A stretch of 64,000 nucleotides of DNA from Eopsaltria australis (GCA_034509425.1 JAVTVJ010000047.1:1178001-1242000), one strand, 5' to 3'. Counted from the first letter of the stretch, positions 1 to 12,805 are shown. Numbers and translations: made by a program. Notes: generated by a model from the letters alone, not told the origin.

Positions 1-1040
1 CTGTGTAAAATTGTGCTTTGAAATTTTACTGTTCTATTCCACCTGCTGTTCTTGCATAAATTCCTCTAAAAACGTATATTTCGAAAAAATACAACTATAC
101 AAGGCAGTTTTACAAAAGGATGTAATTTTACATGTGATTTTACAAAAGGAAATGGTTTGGATTTATCTGTACCTGTTAAATAAAACCCTGTGTGCATTAG
201 GGAGTCCTAAATGTGTTTGGTTTTGCATTTGTACTAAAAACCTTTCTATATTTTCTGCCATGTTGTTTTCTTTTGAGAGTTAGTACTCTACTAATCCATA
301 AGCAAGACTTTCCCTTGAAGGTGAGTGCTCATACCACAAGGTATAAGCTACTAGATCATAAGATAGATGGGGATATATTTTGGTGAATGTGTAGTCTTTG
401 TCCTGAACTTAGAGTTTCAGATACTTAAGGTAAGCTGGATGTGTTCAGTATGTTATCCATGAAATATTTTGTCATCATATATCATCAAACATTTCCAATA
501 CACTCTTAGTACAACAATCAAAAAACCCTTCCATGTCTGTTCTCTTTGCTTCCCTCAAAACATGAACCTGCAGTCATGCTTTTTTTTGTACACTCTAGAA
601 TAAAGTCTCATCTGATTTTTGTCTTGATTAATATACTGGAATATTGATTCCAGTTTTTTCTGAGAGTCATTTCTCGCAGTTTTTTCTGAGAGTCATTTCT
701 TGAGAGCAGGTATTTTTTTCTCCCCAAATGACTAGCAGGATTAGAACTTGTTCTAATCAGGGAAGAGGACAAAATAAGGGAAGAGATTCGAGTGAATCCA
801 CTAAACAGTAATGTGATATAATGAAGACACTACATTAAAATAGTAATTTTAACTGAATGTGATGTTAAATAAGGTATCTGAGTTTCTCTTTTCAAGAAGT
901 TTTGTTAATTTGTTTCCTTTGCAGATGACCTTTTTATTTAGTCTGGAAAAATAATATATTGGGATATTTAGGGCGCTAAAAGTGTGATGTGGAAAAAATG
1001 ATTCTAACCATTATTTTTCTTTCTGGCATCTCTAATTCAG
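1..1040 (+). other. DDX10: 3' part of an upstream DDX10 intron
   Basis: This AT-rich sequence has no coding exon that I can support. It ends in a normal 3' splice site: a pyrimidine-rich stretch (about 1011-1034) followed by AG at 1039-1040. The only structure I see is a 26-bp tandem duplication at 651-702. The 90-codon open frame at 11-283 is AT-rich, has no recognisable domain and looks like chance. That this belongs to the DDX10 intron is inferred from the downstream exon, which starts in phase 0 with no initiator. Confidence 0.8.
651..702. repeat. 26-bp tandem duplication (two copies)
   Basis: A 26-base unit beginning CAGTTTTTTCTGAGAGTC occurs twice head to tail, at 651-676 and 677-702. 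The copies differ only at the penultimate base (C versus T). It is a small local duplication inside an intron, and near-identity suggests it is recent. No function is evident. Confidence 0.9.
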
Positions 1041-1202
1041 TTAGTGCAGCAGTGGCCACCTGTGCAAAAATCCACTTTGGCACAAGCAGATGAGGAAGAT
1101 GATGCGAGTGGTATCAACCTAGATAAAGCGAAAGAAATACTGCGTGAAGAAGACAAATTTGACAAAGAGGAATACAGGAAAAAAGTGAAGGAAAAACATA
1201 GG
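1041..1202 (+). CDS. DDX10: DDX10 internal coding exon (C-terminal region, 54 codons)
   Basis: DDX10 is an ATP-dependent DEAD-box RNA helicase (yeast Dbp4) that acts in the nucleolus on early pre-rRNA and snoRNA complexes for 18S rRNA maturation. This exon lies downstream of the helicase core and carries no catalytic motif. Its 54 codons start LVQQWPPVQKS, pass through an acidic ADEEDD stretch, and continue into the highly charged LDKAKEILREEDKFDKEEY and KKVKEKHR, which fits the conserved lysine/glutamate-rich post-helicase segment of DDX10. The acceptor is AG at 1039-1040 and the donor is GTAAGT at 1203-1208, so the exon is phase 0 at both ends. Further AGs at 1048-1049 and 1051-1052 are possible in-frame acceptors that would remove 3 or 4 codons. 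The reading frame joins directly to the exon at 15415. Gene identity comes from recognising this segment together with the terminal block in the last exon. Confidence 0.9.
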
Positions 1203-4200
1203 GTAAGTTGATTTCTACCTCAATTACTGAAGTACAGAAATACTGTGCTGTGGATTGCTCAGTGAGGAAAAATACTTAATTGCATTGTGAAATAAGTGTA
1301 GTACAAGTTAACTTAAATTCTTCAGTTTTCTTCAGGACTACTTTGCTCACAGGAAAACTGTTTTGGTGTAAGTAGCTGGATAGCACAAAGTCTTATTCAG
1401 TATTAAGTGTTGGTAGCAGTGGAATTTTATTTATAAGTTTAAAATTTGCGGAGTTTAGTAGGAGTACCTTTTTTTAAGCAGTGTTCAGTGGAAGGGTTTG
1501 TGTCACCAAAAGAAAGTATTATTAGGCAGATATGCTCTAAAACCTGCTGACAGTGAAAGAGTATCTCTGAAATGTCTTCAGACTACCACTTGCTCAACAT
1601 TTAGTATTACATTTCAGCTAGGCCAAAGTGTTAACTTTTTATGTTGGTGTTGTTAGGGCTATTAGAATTTACTTAATATTTACTCAAATCACATGATATG
1701 ATTTTGGCTGTAACTTGAAACGATCAGTCTGGCTTCTCTCTGGTGTTTAAAAACCTTTAAGTTGTAGACCACAAGTTTTCCAACTGCTACTGTATTATTA
1801 TTATATTATTCTGTATGAGCCAAAGCAGGATTTTCTGGCCTTGCTGTGTACCTGTCTTATAGAACACAGCTGTATGTCTTTGAGATCAGGCGTTTTTTTA
1901 GTCATTGTGAGATGAGTATGGAATTCTCCAGATAACGGATGCGTGTAAGATCCCAGGACTACGTGTTGTTAAAGGCCTGATTTATACTCAAAGCTTCAGA
2001 TTTCCAAAGTGTTAGAAAGGGGTTTTTTTATTATCCTGCTCTGTAAATGCTGACTTAATTCAGTTTGACTTTCCACTGACTGTTAGTAGTTAGTCTAGAT
2101 CTTCCAGTGTTTGTGAGAGTTTGTATTTGAACAAAATAATTTGGAATAAATCTGTGAAAGCTTCAAGTTATATTTTTGCTATGAAGCATTCCAGTTAATG
2201 TCAAAGCATGCTTCACACATTTAATTTGGAAGTCTAGTGCTGTAGTCCTGTTGCAGTCATTTCACAAATACAAAAGATCTCTCCTCATCTTTAGCACAGG
2301 GTTGCATTTGATAGGAGGTGAAAAGAAATCATGTTTGCTGTGCTCTAAGTGAAATCATAGTCAAGTTTACAGAAAACGGATCCGATTTTAAGGATGCACT
2401 TAATGAACAAGGAAGGAGAGACTGATTCTATGACTTTGTAATCGATCTGTTACTCACCAGCAAATTCATATACTTTGAGTAGGTTTGACATCACACTTCA
2501 ATGATAAAATGCTTCATCTCTTGGTCTGTTAACACAGCTTCATTGTTATAGCACTGAGGAGAACAAATTATGTTGACCAGATATTTACGTACATTAAAAT
2601 AATATTTCAACTGTGGAGATCCTATGGAAAGGGAATGCCTCTTTCCAAAACTCAAGTCAGGCAAAATTAACAGATTGGCCACATCAATGTCATAGGGCTT
2701 TTTTGTAATTATGGAAAATGTCATGTGAAGTTTCTTGTAGCTTACTGCATGAGTGTTTTTCACATTCCACCTAACTATTGTCCTTTATGAAATGAAATAA
2801 AAGAAATAAATAATAGTATGTAAAAAAGAAGGAAATAGACTTTAAAAAAACCCACAACCTCTGTTTGACGTACTGTGAAATGATTGTCTAGTATTAAGGG
2901 CTGCCATTCAGTTGTTGGATGACTGACACACATCTGACCTTGTTCAGATTTTTTATTTGAGACTTTACAATTTGAGCTGAAAAATACTTCCTATGCAAAT
3001 TCTCTGTACATAAAGAAGTATTCAGTTACCTGATTGTCATTTAATTTTTGAAATAGTCTTATAGCAGTTTTGAATCCTAACGTCCAAATTTAAATGAGAT
3101 GAAACTTGAAAGGAAAGAAGGGGCAGGAAGCTGATAGGTTTTACTCCGGTAGAACCTTCCTGTTGCCTCACTAACCTTGTGGTTAAAGATGAACCTGTCT
3201 CCTCACTAAAAAAGGCATTCAGGATACCAGTTCATTTCATGTATTAATTAATACAGGCTATATAAGGTAAGGCTGACATACAGATTGATTCTCTCGCTCT
3301 TCCTTATTACTAAGTCATCCATTTATGTCTGGGATTCTTGACAGTCAACTGTTGCTGCTTAGGAAGTAGCCGTAATAATAATTATAGGGAAAATATGCTG
3401 AGCCCTGCTCTTTGTCTCATCCAAGGAGAGACAGACATACCTCCTTTCTCTTGGGTCATCTTAATCTGGTCCAGTGATCAGAAGATGCCTTCTTCCAGTG
3501 ATTCATGATGAAGCTACATTGTTACTAGGTGGGAAAGATACTACTTCATTTTTTCATTACCAGAAAATGTGTAATTTTAAAAATTCACACTGTAGGGGGA
3601 AGTTCTATGGCATAATTCAGAAATCCTAGATAGGTGTCATAGATAAACATTATTTTAGCCATTTCAGCCATTGTTTTTTCACTAATATGTTTTTGCAATT
3701 TATTGCATTGTTGATGGCACAAGTCATCCACCCTTCATTAACAAAAGAATGCCAGGGGAAAATTTGAACTGCCTCACAGTAAAAGTGAGTTACATGGCTG
3801 TTTTCCGTGACTTCCCAATTTAAAAATTCTTCCACTTCATAAGGTTTCCCTTCCCAAAAGATAGCAATCACTCAGCAGCAGATACTAGTTGAGTTTGAAT
3901 CTTTGGCTTACATCTCAGTGATATGAAAGAAGAAGAACTGTGCAAGTCTGTGTATCATGTCTATACTGCAGAAGCCTGATCAGGTGCCTCATCATTGTTT
4001 GAATTTGCTATTAAAAGTTTGGTTCTTTATGTAAGCCTGACAGGCAAGTGGTATAAGTTATTTCTTACCCTCATTTGGAGGGAGAGGGTGAAACCTAGAA
4101 GATGAATATTCAGGTATGTTACCAATGAAGGATATGAGAGTGGTAAAAAGACTAGGAGACTTTATTTTCATGACTTTGGACTTTATGTAAGTGTGGATGT

Positions 4201-7200
4201 CTTAGTGCCCTTTCTTGTGTCATTGAAAGAGGAGCTTTTTAAAGTCACATACTTTAATCCCATCTTATATATCCCCTTGCTGGCATTCAGCAGAACCCTT
4301 TATACAAAGTCTTAAATCCATCACTTGTGACTGTCATTGCTTCTTTTTAAATCCTCCGTGCTTCACGGTGAGCCAAAATACACCACGTCATAACATGAAC
4401 TCTGTTATCTGACCTATCCTTTCTGCAGTAGTGCTAATTATTTCATTCATATCTTTGTTTAAATTTTCTTCCTGCAAGCAGACTGCTGTAGATCTCTGTC
4501 CATTTGACATATGTTCCAACATCACATGTGACAACTCTCTATCTCTTGGTTTTCTAACTTGGCTGCTGAATTCTCCTAAAATGCTCTTTTTCGTGTTTTG
4601 AAAAAGCCATGACTAAATCTTTTCTTTCTGCTTTTGCTTCAGATTTTTTCAAGACCTTTGCTTAATATTTTCATCAACTTAACTTTCTTCTGTTCCTTCA
4701 CTTCCATCAAGTTTCAAATATATCTTGATTCATATTTCCTCTTCTTAATTCCTTTTCTTCCCTACTTCAGCTGATACCTGGTAAAGTTTCCTGGTGCATG
4801 TGGCAGTATTTTTTTTTTTCTTTAAATCAATTTTTGAAACATGCTAGATCTATTAACGTTATTACACAAATAGATTAGCAGGCCACTAGAGACAAATGCA
4901 ATTTCATTCTGAATGTCCTGGGTTAGGCCGGAGGAGTCAAAATCTAAGAAGTGATAAATCAGATGTAGCAGTCTGATACATGGTTAGATACATGTAATCA
5001 AAAAGTCCCCTCAAGCTGGGTGTGTGTCTGACCTGAAGTCTCTACATTGCCTTGGAAATGGTGACTTACAATAACAAACCAATGTACAGAAGGCTATAAA
5101 AGAAGATGTTATTTCATCCAGGTTCTTTTATCTGCCAGGTAGGTTCAAGTTTTAATTTAGATAGTGAGTGTATGTAGAAAAAACAGTGTTTTCATAAAGC
5201 TTGTACTTTTATAGGTCATCTTCAATTGAGAATCCCTTTCTTATGGTTTCCTCAGTATAATCTTGAAGATTAGAGGTCTCTGGGGAAAAAAAAAAAAAAA
5301 GTAAACTTCTTAAAATCAAAGCACCCCCAAAATATTTTTTTTAGGGGAACATGGTCCGTAAGCTTATTATGAACTTTCCTTGCAAAACTGTTTCTGATGA
5401 AGAACAAAACTATTCAGAAAGTATCCACAGGCCATTCCTTTTAAATCCATTTGTGAATGTAATTTAAATGAGCACAGTTTCCTGTATGATCAGAAAAATG
5501 TTTTGATGCATTCATGAGATGCTCGGATTAGAAGAGTTGTGTGTTGCAGCGCCTTAAGGCTTGTGGCAACTTGCAAAGCATCTATGCTATAATTAGGTTT
5601 CCTTCATGAGTCTCACATTTTATTATCCTCTCCTTCCTCTGCAAATATGGAGGAGCTGAAAATCAGATGGATAGAAGTAAATAAAACTCTGAGGTATAAT
5701 TGTAGTGTAATTAATGCTTACTGAAGTTTTGGAAGCAAAGTAAATTTTAGTGGTTGGTCACAAGGAAAGGACAGTAACACTGATCAAGATGATGTGAAAA
5801 GAGTTCTGCATTAATGGCTGCTTAATGAAAGCCATTTGAAATGTGTAGAATGTTGTAAACAGCAATAAAGGGAGAAGTGAATAAACTATTCAGAACATGT
5901 TTTGGCACTTCATTTTTCAAGTTTTCAACTGAAAATGCACTGTTGTTAGGAGGAAAATAGTGGCAGAGAGGGTTTAATCTCACTTCTTAATAACCTCTCT
6001 TTCCCTATACTAACTGAAGCTCAGAAAAATGCCCATTGGTGCTGAAGGAAAAATGAATAGCAGCCTTAGTTCTTACCTCTCTTTCCCCCAAGTAAGATAT
6101 GCTGTGAATTTTAAATGATCAATGTGAGAAGATGGCTAGAAATATTTTTAAAATATAATTTTATTTGGGCAGTATCAGTAGCAAACAAGCTGAGACTGTC
6201 TTCAGGGGTCTGATACTGCAAGTAGTTCTGTAGCTCCCTGGAAGACCTTAAACAAATATATTTATAGAGGGATGACTCAGTTAGACTGCGGGTGACAGGG
6301 GGGATCTTTCAGAAGGTACTGCATTATACCACAAGTCTGTATTTTAAATGTAATACATACTTCATATTTTTGAGACTCCTTGCATAATCTTCTGGGGATA
6401 CTGTTGTTGCTCAAAGGAATCTGGAGATATTTTGTGGCCCTTGTGCCGCTGAAATGATCTTGATTTGTACCACTTGAAGTTTAGGGCTATGTGTTCTCAA
6501 AGTTTTGCTTATGCTGTTCTTAATTCAGTAGAAAATACAGAATTATTTTGGAAACAGTACTGAAACAGAATACCTCTCTTTGGTTTGTCTCCTGTGCCCT
6601 AAATGCATTTGTTAGTGGCATAGTGCATAGTTTTAATGAGGAGGAAACACTGAACTGTTTCGCCCTTTGTGTGCTTGCTCTCCCAAATATTATTACTCTA
6701 TTAACTGTTTCCAAGGCTAAAAGAGAAAATTCTTTGTACCAGACTTCATGTAAAGACTATAATGAAATAAATAGCTTTCCAGTTCATGAAGAGAATACTG
6801 AATTCAGATTAAAATTAATTTCTAAGAATGGGAGATTGCAGACTGGTAAAGGAAGCAAATCCCTTGGGTTTGAACTCAGGTGGTTTCATCTGCAGGTATT
6901 TTTGATGAAGCCTGCTGCTGTTCCAGGCTGCAGAACGAGCCCCCTGCACCTGCATTGCACAGAGGGGCACACACAAGACACACTCTGTGGGTATCCACAG
7001 AGACAAGAGGCTGCACTCACATAAACATGCACAGCACAGGCAGCACAAGCTTATTTCTTCTTGTTGGCTGGTAAGGGCTGATGTTTACCAGCACACTCAC
7101 CAATACATTAAATAGTAGACTGGACCCTAAATATATCTGATTTCCTACCTGCATCATAGGACCCTTGTGTAGTCACTGACCTTGGGTTTTTTGTGTGCTA

Positions 7201-8656
7201 GTCCTTCTGCACAGTCTCATAGTGCCTTTCAAATATTCCATTTTAAGTTTGTTCTTTCCCATGAGGCTGATAAACATACATAACCTGCTTTCTCTTTTTC
7301 CTACTAGTTACAGAGTTCTTTGTGAACTTTCCCAAGGTTGTGTGGTTCCTTTAGTGTTCATCTGTTAGTGATTTATGAGTTCATGTCTTTTATTACTGTC
7401 TGCCTTACTGCTCATTAGCAGTATTCACTTTATTACTATTTCTCCTTCTTGTCTTTGTCTCAGTAGTAACAAGATATCATTACAAACCACATTTTTACAT
7501 TCAGGGTATCCCTGCCACCCATGTACCTCATGTGGCACTGCATTCCTTGGGGTTTGTTTCGTGGTGGAATACTGTGGCCTTTATCTCGCTCTGACCTCTG
7601 GCCTCTGCTACGATCCTCACCCCATGCCTTGGCTGAGCCATGGCCAGGATGGGAAAGCCCTTGGGGGAGGGCACCTTAGGATTTACTCCTTCCTTTGGCA
7701 GCCCCATTCCAAATGAACTTTAGGCTCCGCCTCCCCACCTTCGCAAGTGATTTCTGTTGATGGCAGGGTAGTTATGATTTAAACGTGTTCGGTTTATAGT
7801 TTTACAAAACAATTCCAAAAGTTGTAGTGTATTGTAATAAGTCATTGAATACTATATACAATGCTCAAGAAATGGAAAAGACTCCCCAGGGATTTCCTTT
7901 ATTTTATAAAATATATGTTATATAACACAAGCCATTCAATATGGTTGAAGATGAATGCTCCCATGAAAAGCAGTATTTTTAGTTTGAAATCAGTCATTAG
8001 ATTAATTCTGAAGAAAGGCTGCATCATATTTCCAAGGAAGTAATCTGAAGGAGTAAAAAATTACAGTACAGGATTATGCTCTTTATAAGTAAAACACCTG
8101 AACAGTCCTGCACTTTGAGGTGGAATTTGTCAGATTACCATGTGTACAGTTGGTTTAATGTGGTGCTGGGTGAGAATGATGAAATTCTCTCATGTAAAGA
8201 TTATGCCAGCATAGGAGCAAAATATAAAGGGAAGGAGGTTACTGTTGAGAGTAGCATTCAGCTGAACAGCAAAGGAAAGTATAGATGGAGAGATGTGTTA
8301 AATAAATCAGAGAGTATTACTTTGTTAGAAAATCTATTTGAGCCCCTCCATAGCTTTTGTGTGCAGGTGGTGCTGCTGTTACGCTCCAGATGTAGAGCTA
8401 TTAAGATAAGGGGGATGGACACTGAGAAGTGGGTTGACAAGCATCCTGTTTCAGCCTTAGCAGCAGCATCCATCTGGTCTCCCTGTGGTGCCAGTGGAGA
8501 CAAGGGCTTGCTTGTTTATCGTTCACTTCAACAGCTGAATGGGCTACACTTAGAGTTTGAAGTGTCCTTGGATGTTTTCTAAGAGTCTTACAGCAAAATC
8601 AGAGTTCTTGACCTCATCTTACTGATGTGAAAAATAAGAAAATGCATTCACAGATG

Positions 8657-8779
8657 ACAGAATATTCTGAGTTGAAAGGGACCCACAAGGACTATTGAAT
8701 CCAACTCTGAAGTGAATGGCCCATATGGGGATTGAACCCACAAACTTGGTGATACTAGCACCAGGCTCTAACCAATTGG
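8657..8779 (-). repeat. tRNA-Ile-derived SINE with CR1-like tail (TguSINE1-like)
   Basis: Read on the minus strand, the segment begins inside a tRNA-Ile-like head (TTGGTTAGAGC, then GGTGCTAGTATCACCAAG, then GGGTTCAATCCCCATATGGG). It continues into a non-tRNA tail ending near CTCAGAATATTCTG. The internal RNA polymerase III B box (GGTTCAATCC) is intact at 8729-8738, but the 5' end with most of the A box is missing or degraded. The anticodon-loop position reads AGT rather than the AAT of nuclear tRNA-Ile, so it is not a functional tRNA gene. A tRNA-Ile-headed SINE with a CR1-type tail mobilised by LINEs is known from zebra finch as TguSINE1, and I infer this is a diverged copy. The exact family name needs a repeat-library match. 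Confidence 0.75.
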
Positions 8780-9431
8780 TTTGTGTACACACTAATCAGG
8801 TGAATACCAGGAAAACGCAGCTGTGGGTGGAGGCTGAAGTAGTCCAGGCATAACCTTAAAGTGAGTTTTTACCAGCCCTAGTGCTGTAAGGGAGTTTCCA
8901 TGCCAGTCTGCTTGTCCTGCTGCAGATGTACTGGAACAATTGCCCAAAATGCTGACCTCTATCTGTCAGGCTCTATGAGACAACCTTGCAGCTTCTGACG
9001 GGAGCTGCACCCTTTGCTTGCTGAGGATCCAGGTACTGCTGGGTGCCTGCACAAGCAGGCACAGATACATGTGGGGCTTTTCTGCCTTCTCTCAGACTTG
9101 GTGTTTGAGCTGGATGTTTCATTGTGGGTGGCTGCATTAAGATAGCTCAAGAGCCTGTGACCTTTCCACTCTTAAATGGTATCATCCCATGAAAACCTAA
9201 AACAATCACAAAATCAGATGAAAGGCATCATTGCTCGTTTTCCTCAACTTTTCTCTAGAATATATTAGCATGGTTTGCAGTGTAATTTCCTTTGGTTTGT
9301 TGTTTTTAGTTCACAGCCTTAAACATTACTTTTAAATAGTGTTAACTTACTCATTATATAATTCTGTTGAAACTGTATTTTGAATTAGTGTTACCTTTAT
9401 CACTCACTGTATGTGTTTGTCTAACATGTAG

Positions 9432-9897
9432 GTTCAGTCTCACCACTCTCACAGTAAAGAATTTCTTTGTATTATTTAATCTAAACGTACTCTCTTTCAA
9501 TTTAAAACCTTTAACCCTTGTCCTGTCCACTACATGCCATTATAAAAAGTTCCTTTCCAGCTGACTTACTGGAAGGCTACAGTTAGGTCTCCCCAGAACC
9601 TTCTCTTCTCCAGGCTGAACAACCCCAATTCTCTCAGCCTGTCTTCATAGGGGAGGTGCTTCATCCCTCTGACCATCTCAGTGTCCCTTCTCTGGACTCG
9701 CTCCTACAGCTCCATGTCCTTCTCATGCTGGGACCCCAGATCTGGATGCAGCACTGCATGTGGGATCTCAGCAGGGCAGAGCAGAGGGGCAGAATCCCTC
9801 CCTGGCCCTGCTGCCCACCCTGCTTTGGATGCAGCTCAGGGCACCATTGGCTTTGTGGGCTGTGAGTGCACATGAAAGCTTGAGCCCAGCCTCTCAT
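9432..9897 (-). mobile_element. CR1 LINE fragment, minus strand
   Basis: The + strand carries the reverse complement of the CR1 ORF2 end and early 3' region, with landmarks CTCTTCTCCAGGCTGAACAA and AGCTCCATGTCCTTCTCATG. On the minus strand a frame reads ALLRSHMQCCIQIWGPSM, the degraded counterpart of the CR1 reverse-transcriptase C-terminal segment (normally close to ALVRPHLEYCVQFW). The copy is 5'-truncated, as is usual for CR1. It also lacks the last roughly 200 bp with the short terminal repeats, so the left end was lost or deleted. Frames here are remnants of the element, not host genes. Boundaries are approximate. Confidence 0.85.
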
Positions 9898-10719
9898 CCG
9901 TACACATATGTTTAAATCAACTTACTTAAAAACTTTGGAAAAACTTTTCTGTCCTTAAAACATACTCCGTGTCTTCAGGTCTGAATGGGAAAGGAATAAT
10001 TTTGAGCTTTGTGCACTGGTTTCCTGTGTTGGTTTTGTTCCAAGAACGTCCTTTTAAGGGTCAGCTTCTGATAGCTTCTCTTTTCTTCTTTTTAATGAGA
10101 ATGCCTTTTTTCCACTGCCTCTAAGACTTTTTCCTGTGCTTGTTTAATGTTTAAGATTGTCCCTCTGCTGTTTTTCACATGCCTTTGATGCCTGCTCTGT
10201 ATTGCCTTAAATTGGTGATTATTAGGTGTTTCAGTTTTCCTGCCTTTAAAGTAAACATCAGCTTTACAGATGAGGCTTACATCATTATGTTTATACATTT
10301 TGTTGCTTGAAGAGATTATTTAATAGGTTTCTAAAACTAAACATTGGGATTTAAAAAAACAACAAAACAAACACAAAACAATAAAAAAGCTTTTGCTTTT
10401 TTCCTGATGGTATTAAGATTTGCTTTTAAAATAGTAACCAATTTTATACTTAATTTCTAGATATTTTTTAAAAATAATATTCAAAGAAATACTAGTAAGT
10501 TGATTCCGTTTTACCTTTGAGTTAGAAATGTTGGTTTGTTTTGGTGGTTGGAGAAATGCTTGCAGGTAGCTGGTTTGCTAGTCTCTGTAAGGAGCAATAT
10601 TAAGCTACATAGCAATATAAATATAGCAATGGCCATGAGCATATAAACAGTTCAAGCTTGGTGTGAAATCTTGGAGAAGATAACTGTGGGGAAACATTGA
10701 TGCCTTTTTCCTGGTCTTA

Positions 10720-11060
10720 GGAAATAAAAGCCCAGACACGGTTAGAGGGCTGGGGTTGTTTACCTCGGTATTTTGATAGGATCCCATTCGGTGCATTGCT
10801 TCACTCAGGTGACAGCGCCGCAATGTCCTCCCACCCCCAATCGAGTATACAATTGAAGACTCACACATTAGCATATCTAACAGGAGGGCCCAATAAGGGG
10901 GCTGGGGTGGGCTAACTTCTAGTTTACAGAATCTGTCCTACTGGAGGACCTTGAGTTCTTATGACAATAGAATGTTTGGTCTTCTAACTCTATGTATTTT
11001 CTGGGGTGTTTGGTCTCCCAGCCTACCGGACACCAAGAAACCAGACTAAATTATCACACC
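10720..11060. other. Unidentified CpG-containing block, possible solo LTR
   Basis: This stretch differs from its surroundings: it is richer in GC and has about seven CpGs (for example in CACGG, AGCGCCGC, ATCGAG and ACCGGA) in some 340 bp, whereas neighbouring intron has very few. It includes the runs GGGGGCTGGGGTGGGC and GGTCTCCCAGCCTACCGGAC. An AATAAA lies at its left edge on the + strand and a terminal TGTGATAATTTAG on the minus strand at its right edge. These traits suit a relatively young insertion such as a solo LTR. I could not find matching target-site duplications or clear TG...CA ends, so the identity is open. Confidence 0.35.
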
Positions 11061-12805
11061 TAAAGCATCACAAGTATGCATGCTAATACTTGTGGATATA
11101 GAAAACTGTGTAAAAAGTATTTAGGGGAAAAAGCAAAAAATCCTTCAGGCATCAACATGTTTATTAAGTCAGTTTTCAGAGCACATTTGTGCATTAAAAT
11201 TTGGGTGGAAACCAGCTCTTGACTATGGCAATGCCAGTATATGAGAGCCACTCTGAACTTTTGAACAATTTTTTGTGTGTTTCTGCAGCGCAACTGACTG
11301 AATTTAGCTATGTCCCACTAAAATAACAAGAGATATTCTGATATCAAGATGTGGTATCAGGTACCAGTATTGACCGACACGTATTTGCAAATGACAGCCA
11401 GATTGCTAGATTTTTCTGACAATGGAGTGATTTGTTCCAGCCCATGGTCACCTGTGAAGATCTGTTGTGTGGTAGACCATTACCTCAGCTGTTGAATAGA
11501 ATGGGTTGGTAACTCCAAATTATGGCATCAGTATGTAAAGGAATAGTTATTAAAAATCTAGTGTTAAAATGATGGATCAAAACCTGAGGGAGTTCTTGAG
11601 TATTTAAATAAAAAGACTTCAGAGGACTCCGATGAGCATGAAATTTTTACAGGAAATAGATTTGCCACAGGCTTTTTCAATGCTTTCAGAGTTAAATATG
11701 CCGTAATAAGCATTAGTTGTGTTGAGTGAAACTTACTTGCCTTCAGATAAGCAAATAGAAGAGGTCAGTGAAATTTTAGGGTGGAAAAAATGCAGCCTAT
11801 CACCAGCTAAAAGAATTTATTATTTACTCTATGAAACAAAACTATTCATCATACATGGAAATAAACTCTGTATTTTTTTTATATTGCAGTACATCCTCTG
11901 GACAATGTAAAATGAATTCTTAAATATAGAAGAAGACAGTTCGAGGAAGAGGGGATTTCCTTTGGGAGGGAAGAACTCTCAAAATTGCTGGACTTAATTT
12001 TTTGTATAACTGAAAACTTGGGGTTTAAGCTCTCTATTTATGTGTCTTTTACATATTCCTGACCTCACTAGCTAGAGACAGCTGCCATGCTACTATTCAT
12101 TATTTTTTGTCTCAAGTTGAGAACATGGAATGTAAATGTTAGAATGTTTCTTTAAGTGTGTTGGAGCTTTAAGAATTAACTAGGGTATGAGTTTTTGTTT
12201 TAAAGCCTAACAGTAAAAGGAGGGGGAAATTAAATGTGAAAAGAAGTCACTGACAGATTTCTTAACTTCATAGTTAAGAACAGCAAGTAGTTGCATTTAT
12301 TAGACACGGCTTTATCCATGGTTTGGGCTCCTTTTAGGCAGAGCTGGTTCTGTTGTCAGTTCTAGTGCAGAAAATGTAGAAGGTTTGTAACTTCTTCAAA
12401 GCCAAATGATTTTAGCCATATTACATGATGATGACTAAAACTTTTCATCCCTTTGATTACTGAGGTTATAACCATCCTTTTTAAGTAGCTGTGTAAGTGT
12501 GGAGAAAAAAAGATAATTTGCAGTAAAAAGCTGACCAAGAAGGTCTCTGAGCTGTATAATACCATTAATGAAAAACTGAATTTAAAGAATATACTAGCCA
12601 GTATAGTGGTGTGTGGGAATTAGATTATGGTGAGTTGTATTTATATATTTTTATCAGAGCAGAACCTGGTTTGTAAATATGTCTGTGGAATACACTGAAA
12701 TTTCTACATGGCTTTTCACTTGAGTGTTCCAATCAATAAATTAACATGTCAAAAATTAAATGGACCAAAACCTCTGGCAGTGGCCATAAGTTAAAACAAG
12801 AGATT

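Noticed and set aside
2418..2445. A CR1 3' terminus (TGATTCTATGACTTTG)
   Set aside because: Only about 16-20 bases resemble the CR1 end and the sequence upstream does not continue as CR1.
6548..7024. A 158-codon + strand frame as a separate gene or exon
   Set aside because: It shows no recognisable domain, no convincing splice sites in a matching phase with DDX10, and no conservation information.
8710..8779. A functional tRNA-Ile gene on the minus strand
   Set aside because: The 5' end and A box are missing or degraded, the anticodon position is mutated (AGT), and a non-tRNA tail follows directly, so it is a SINE copy.
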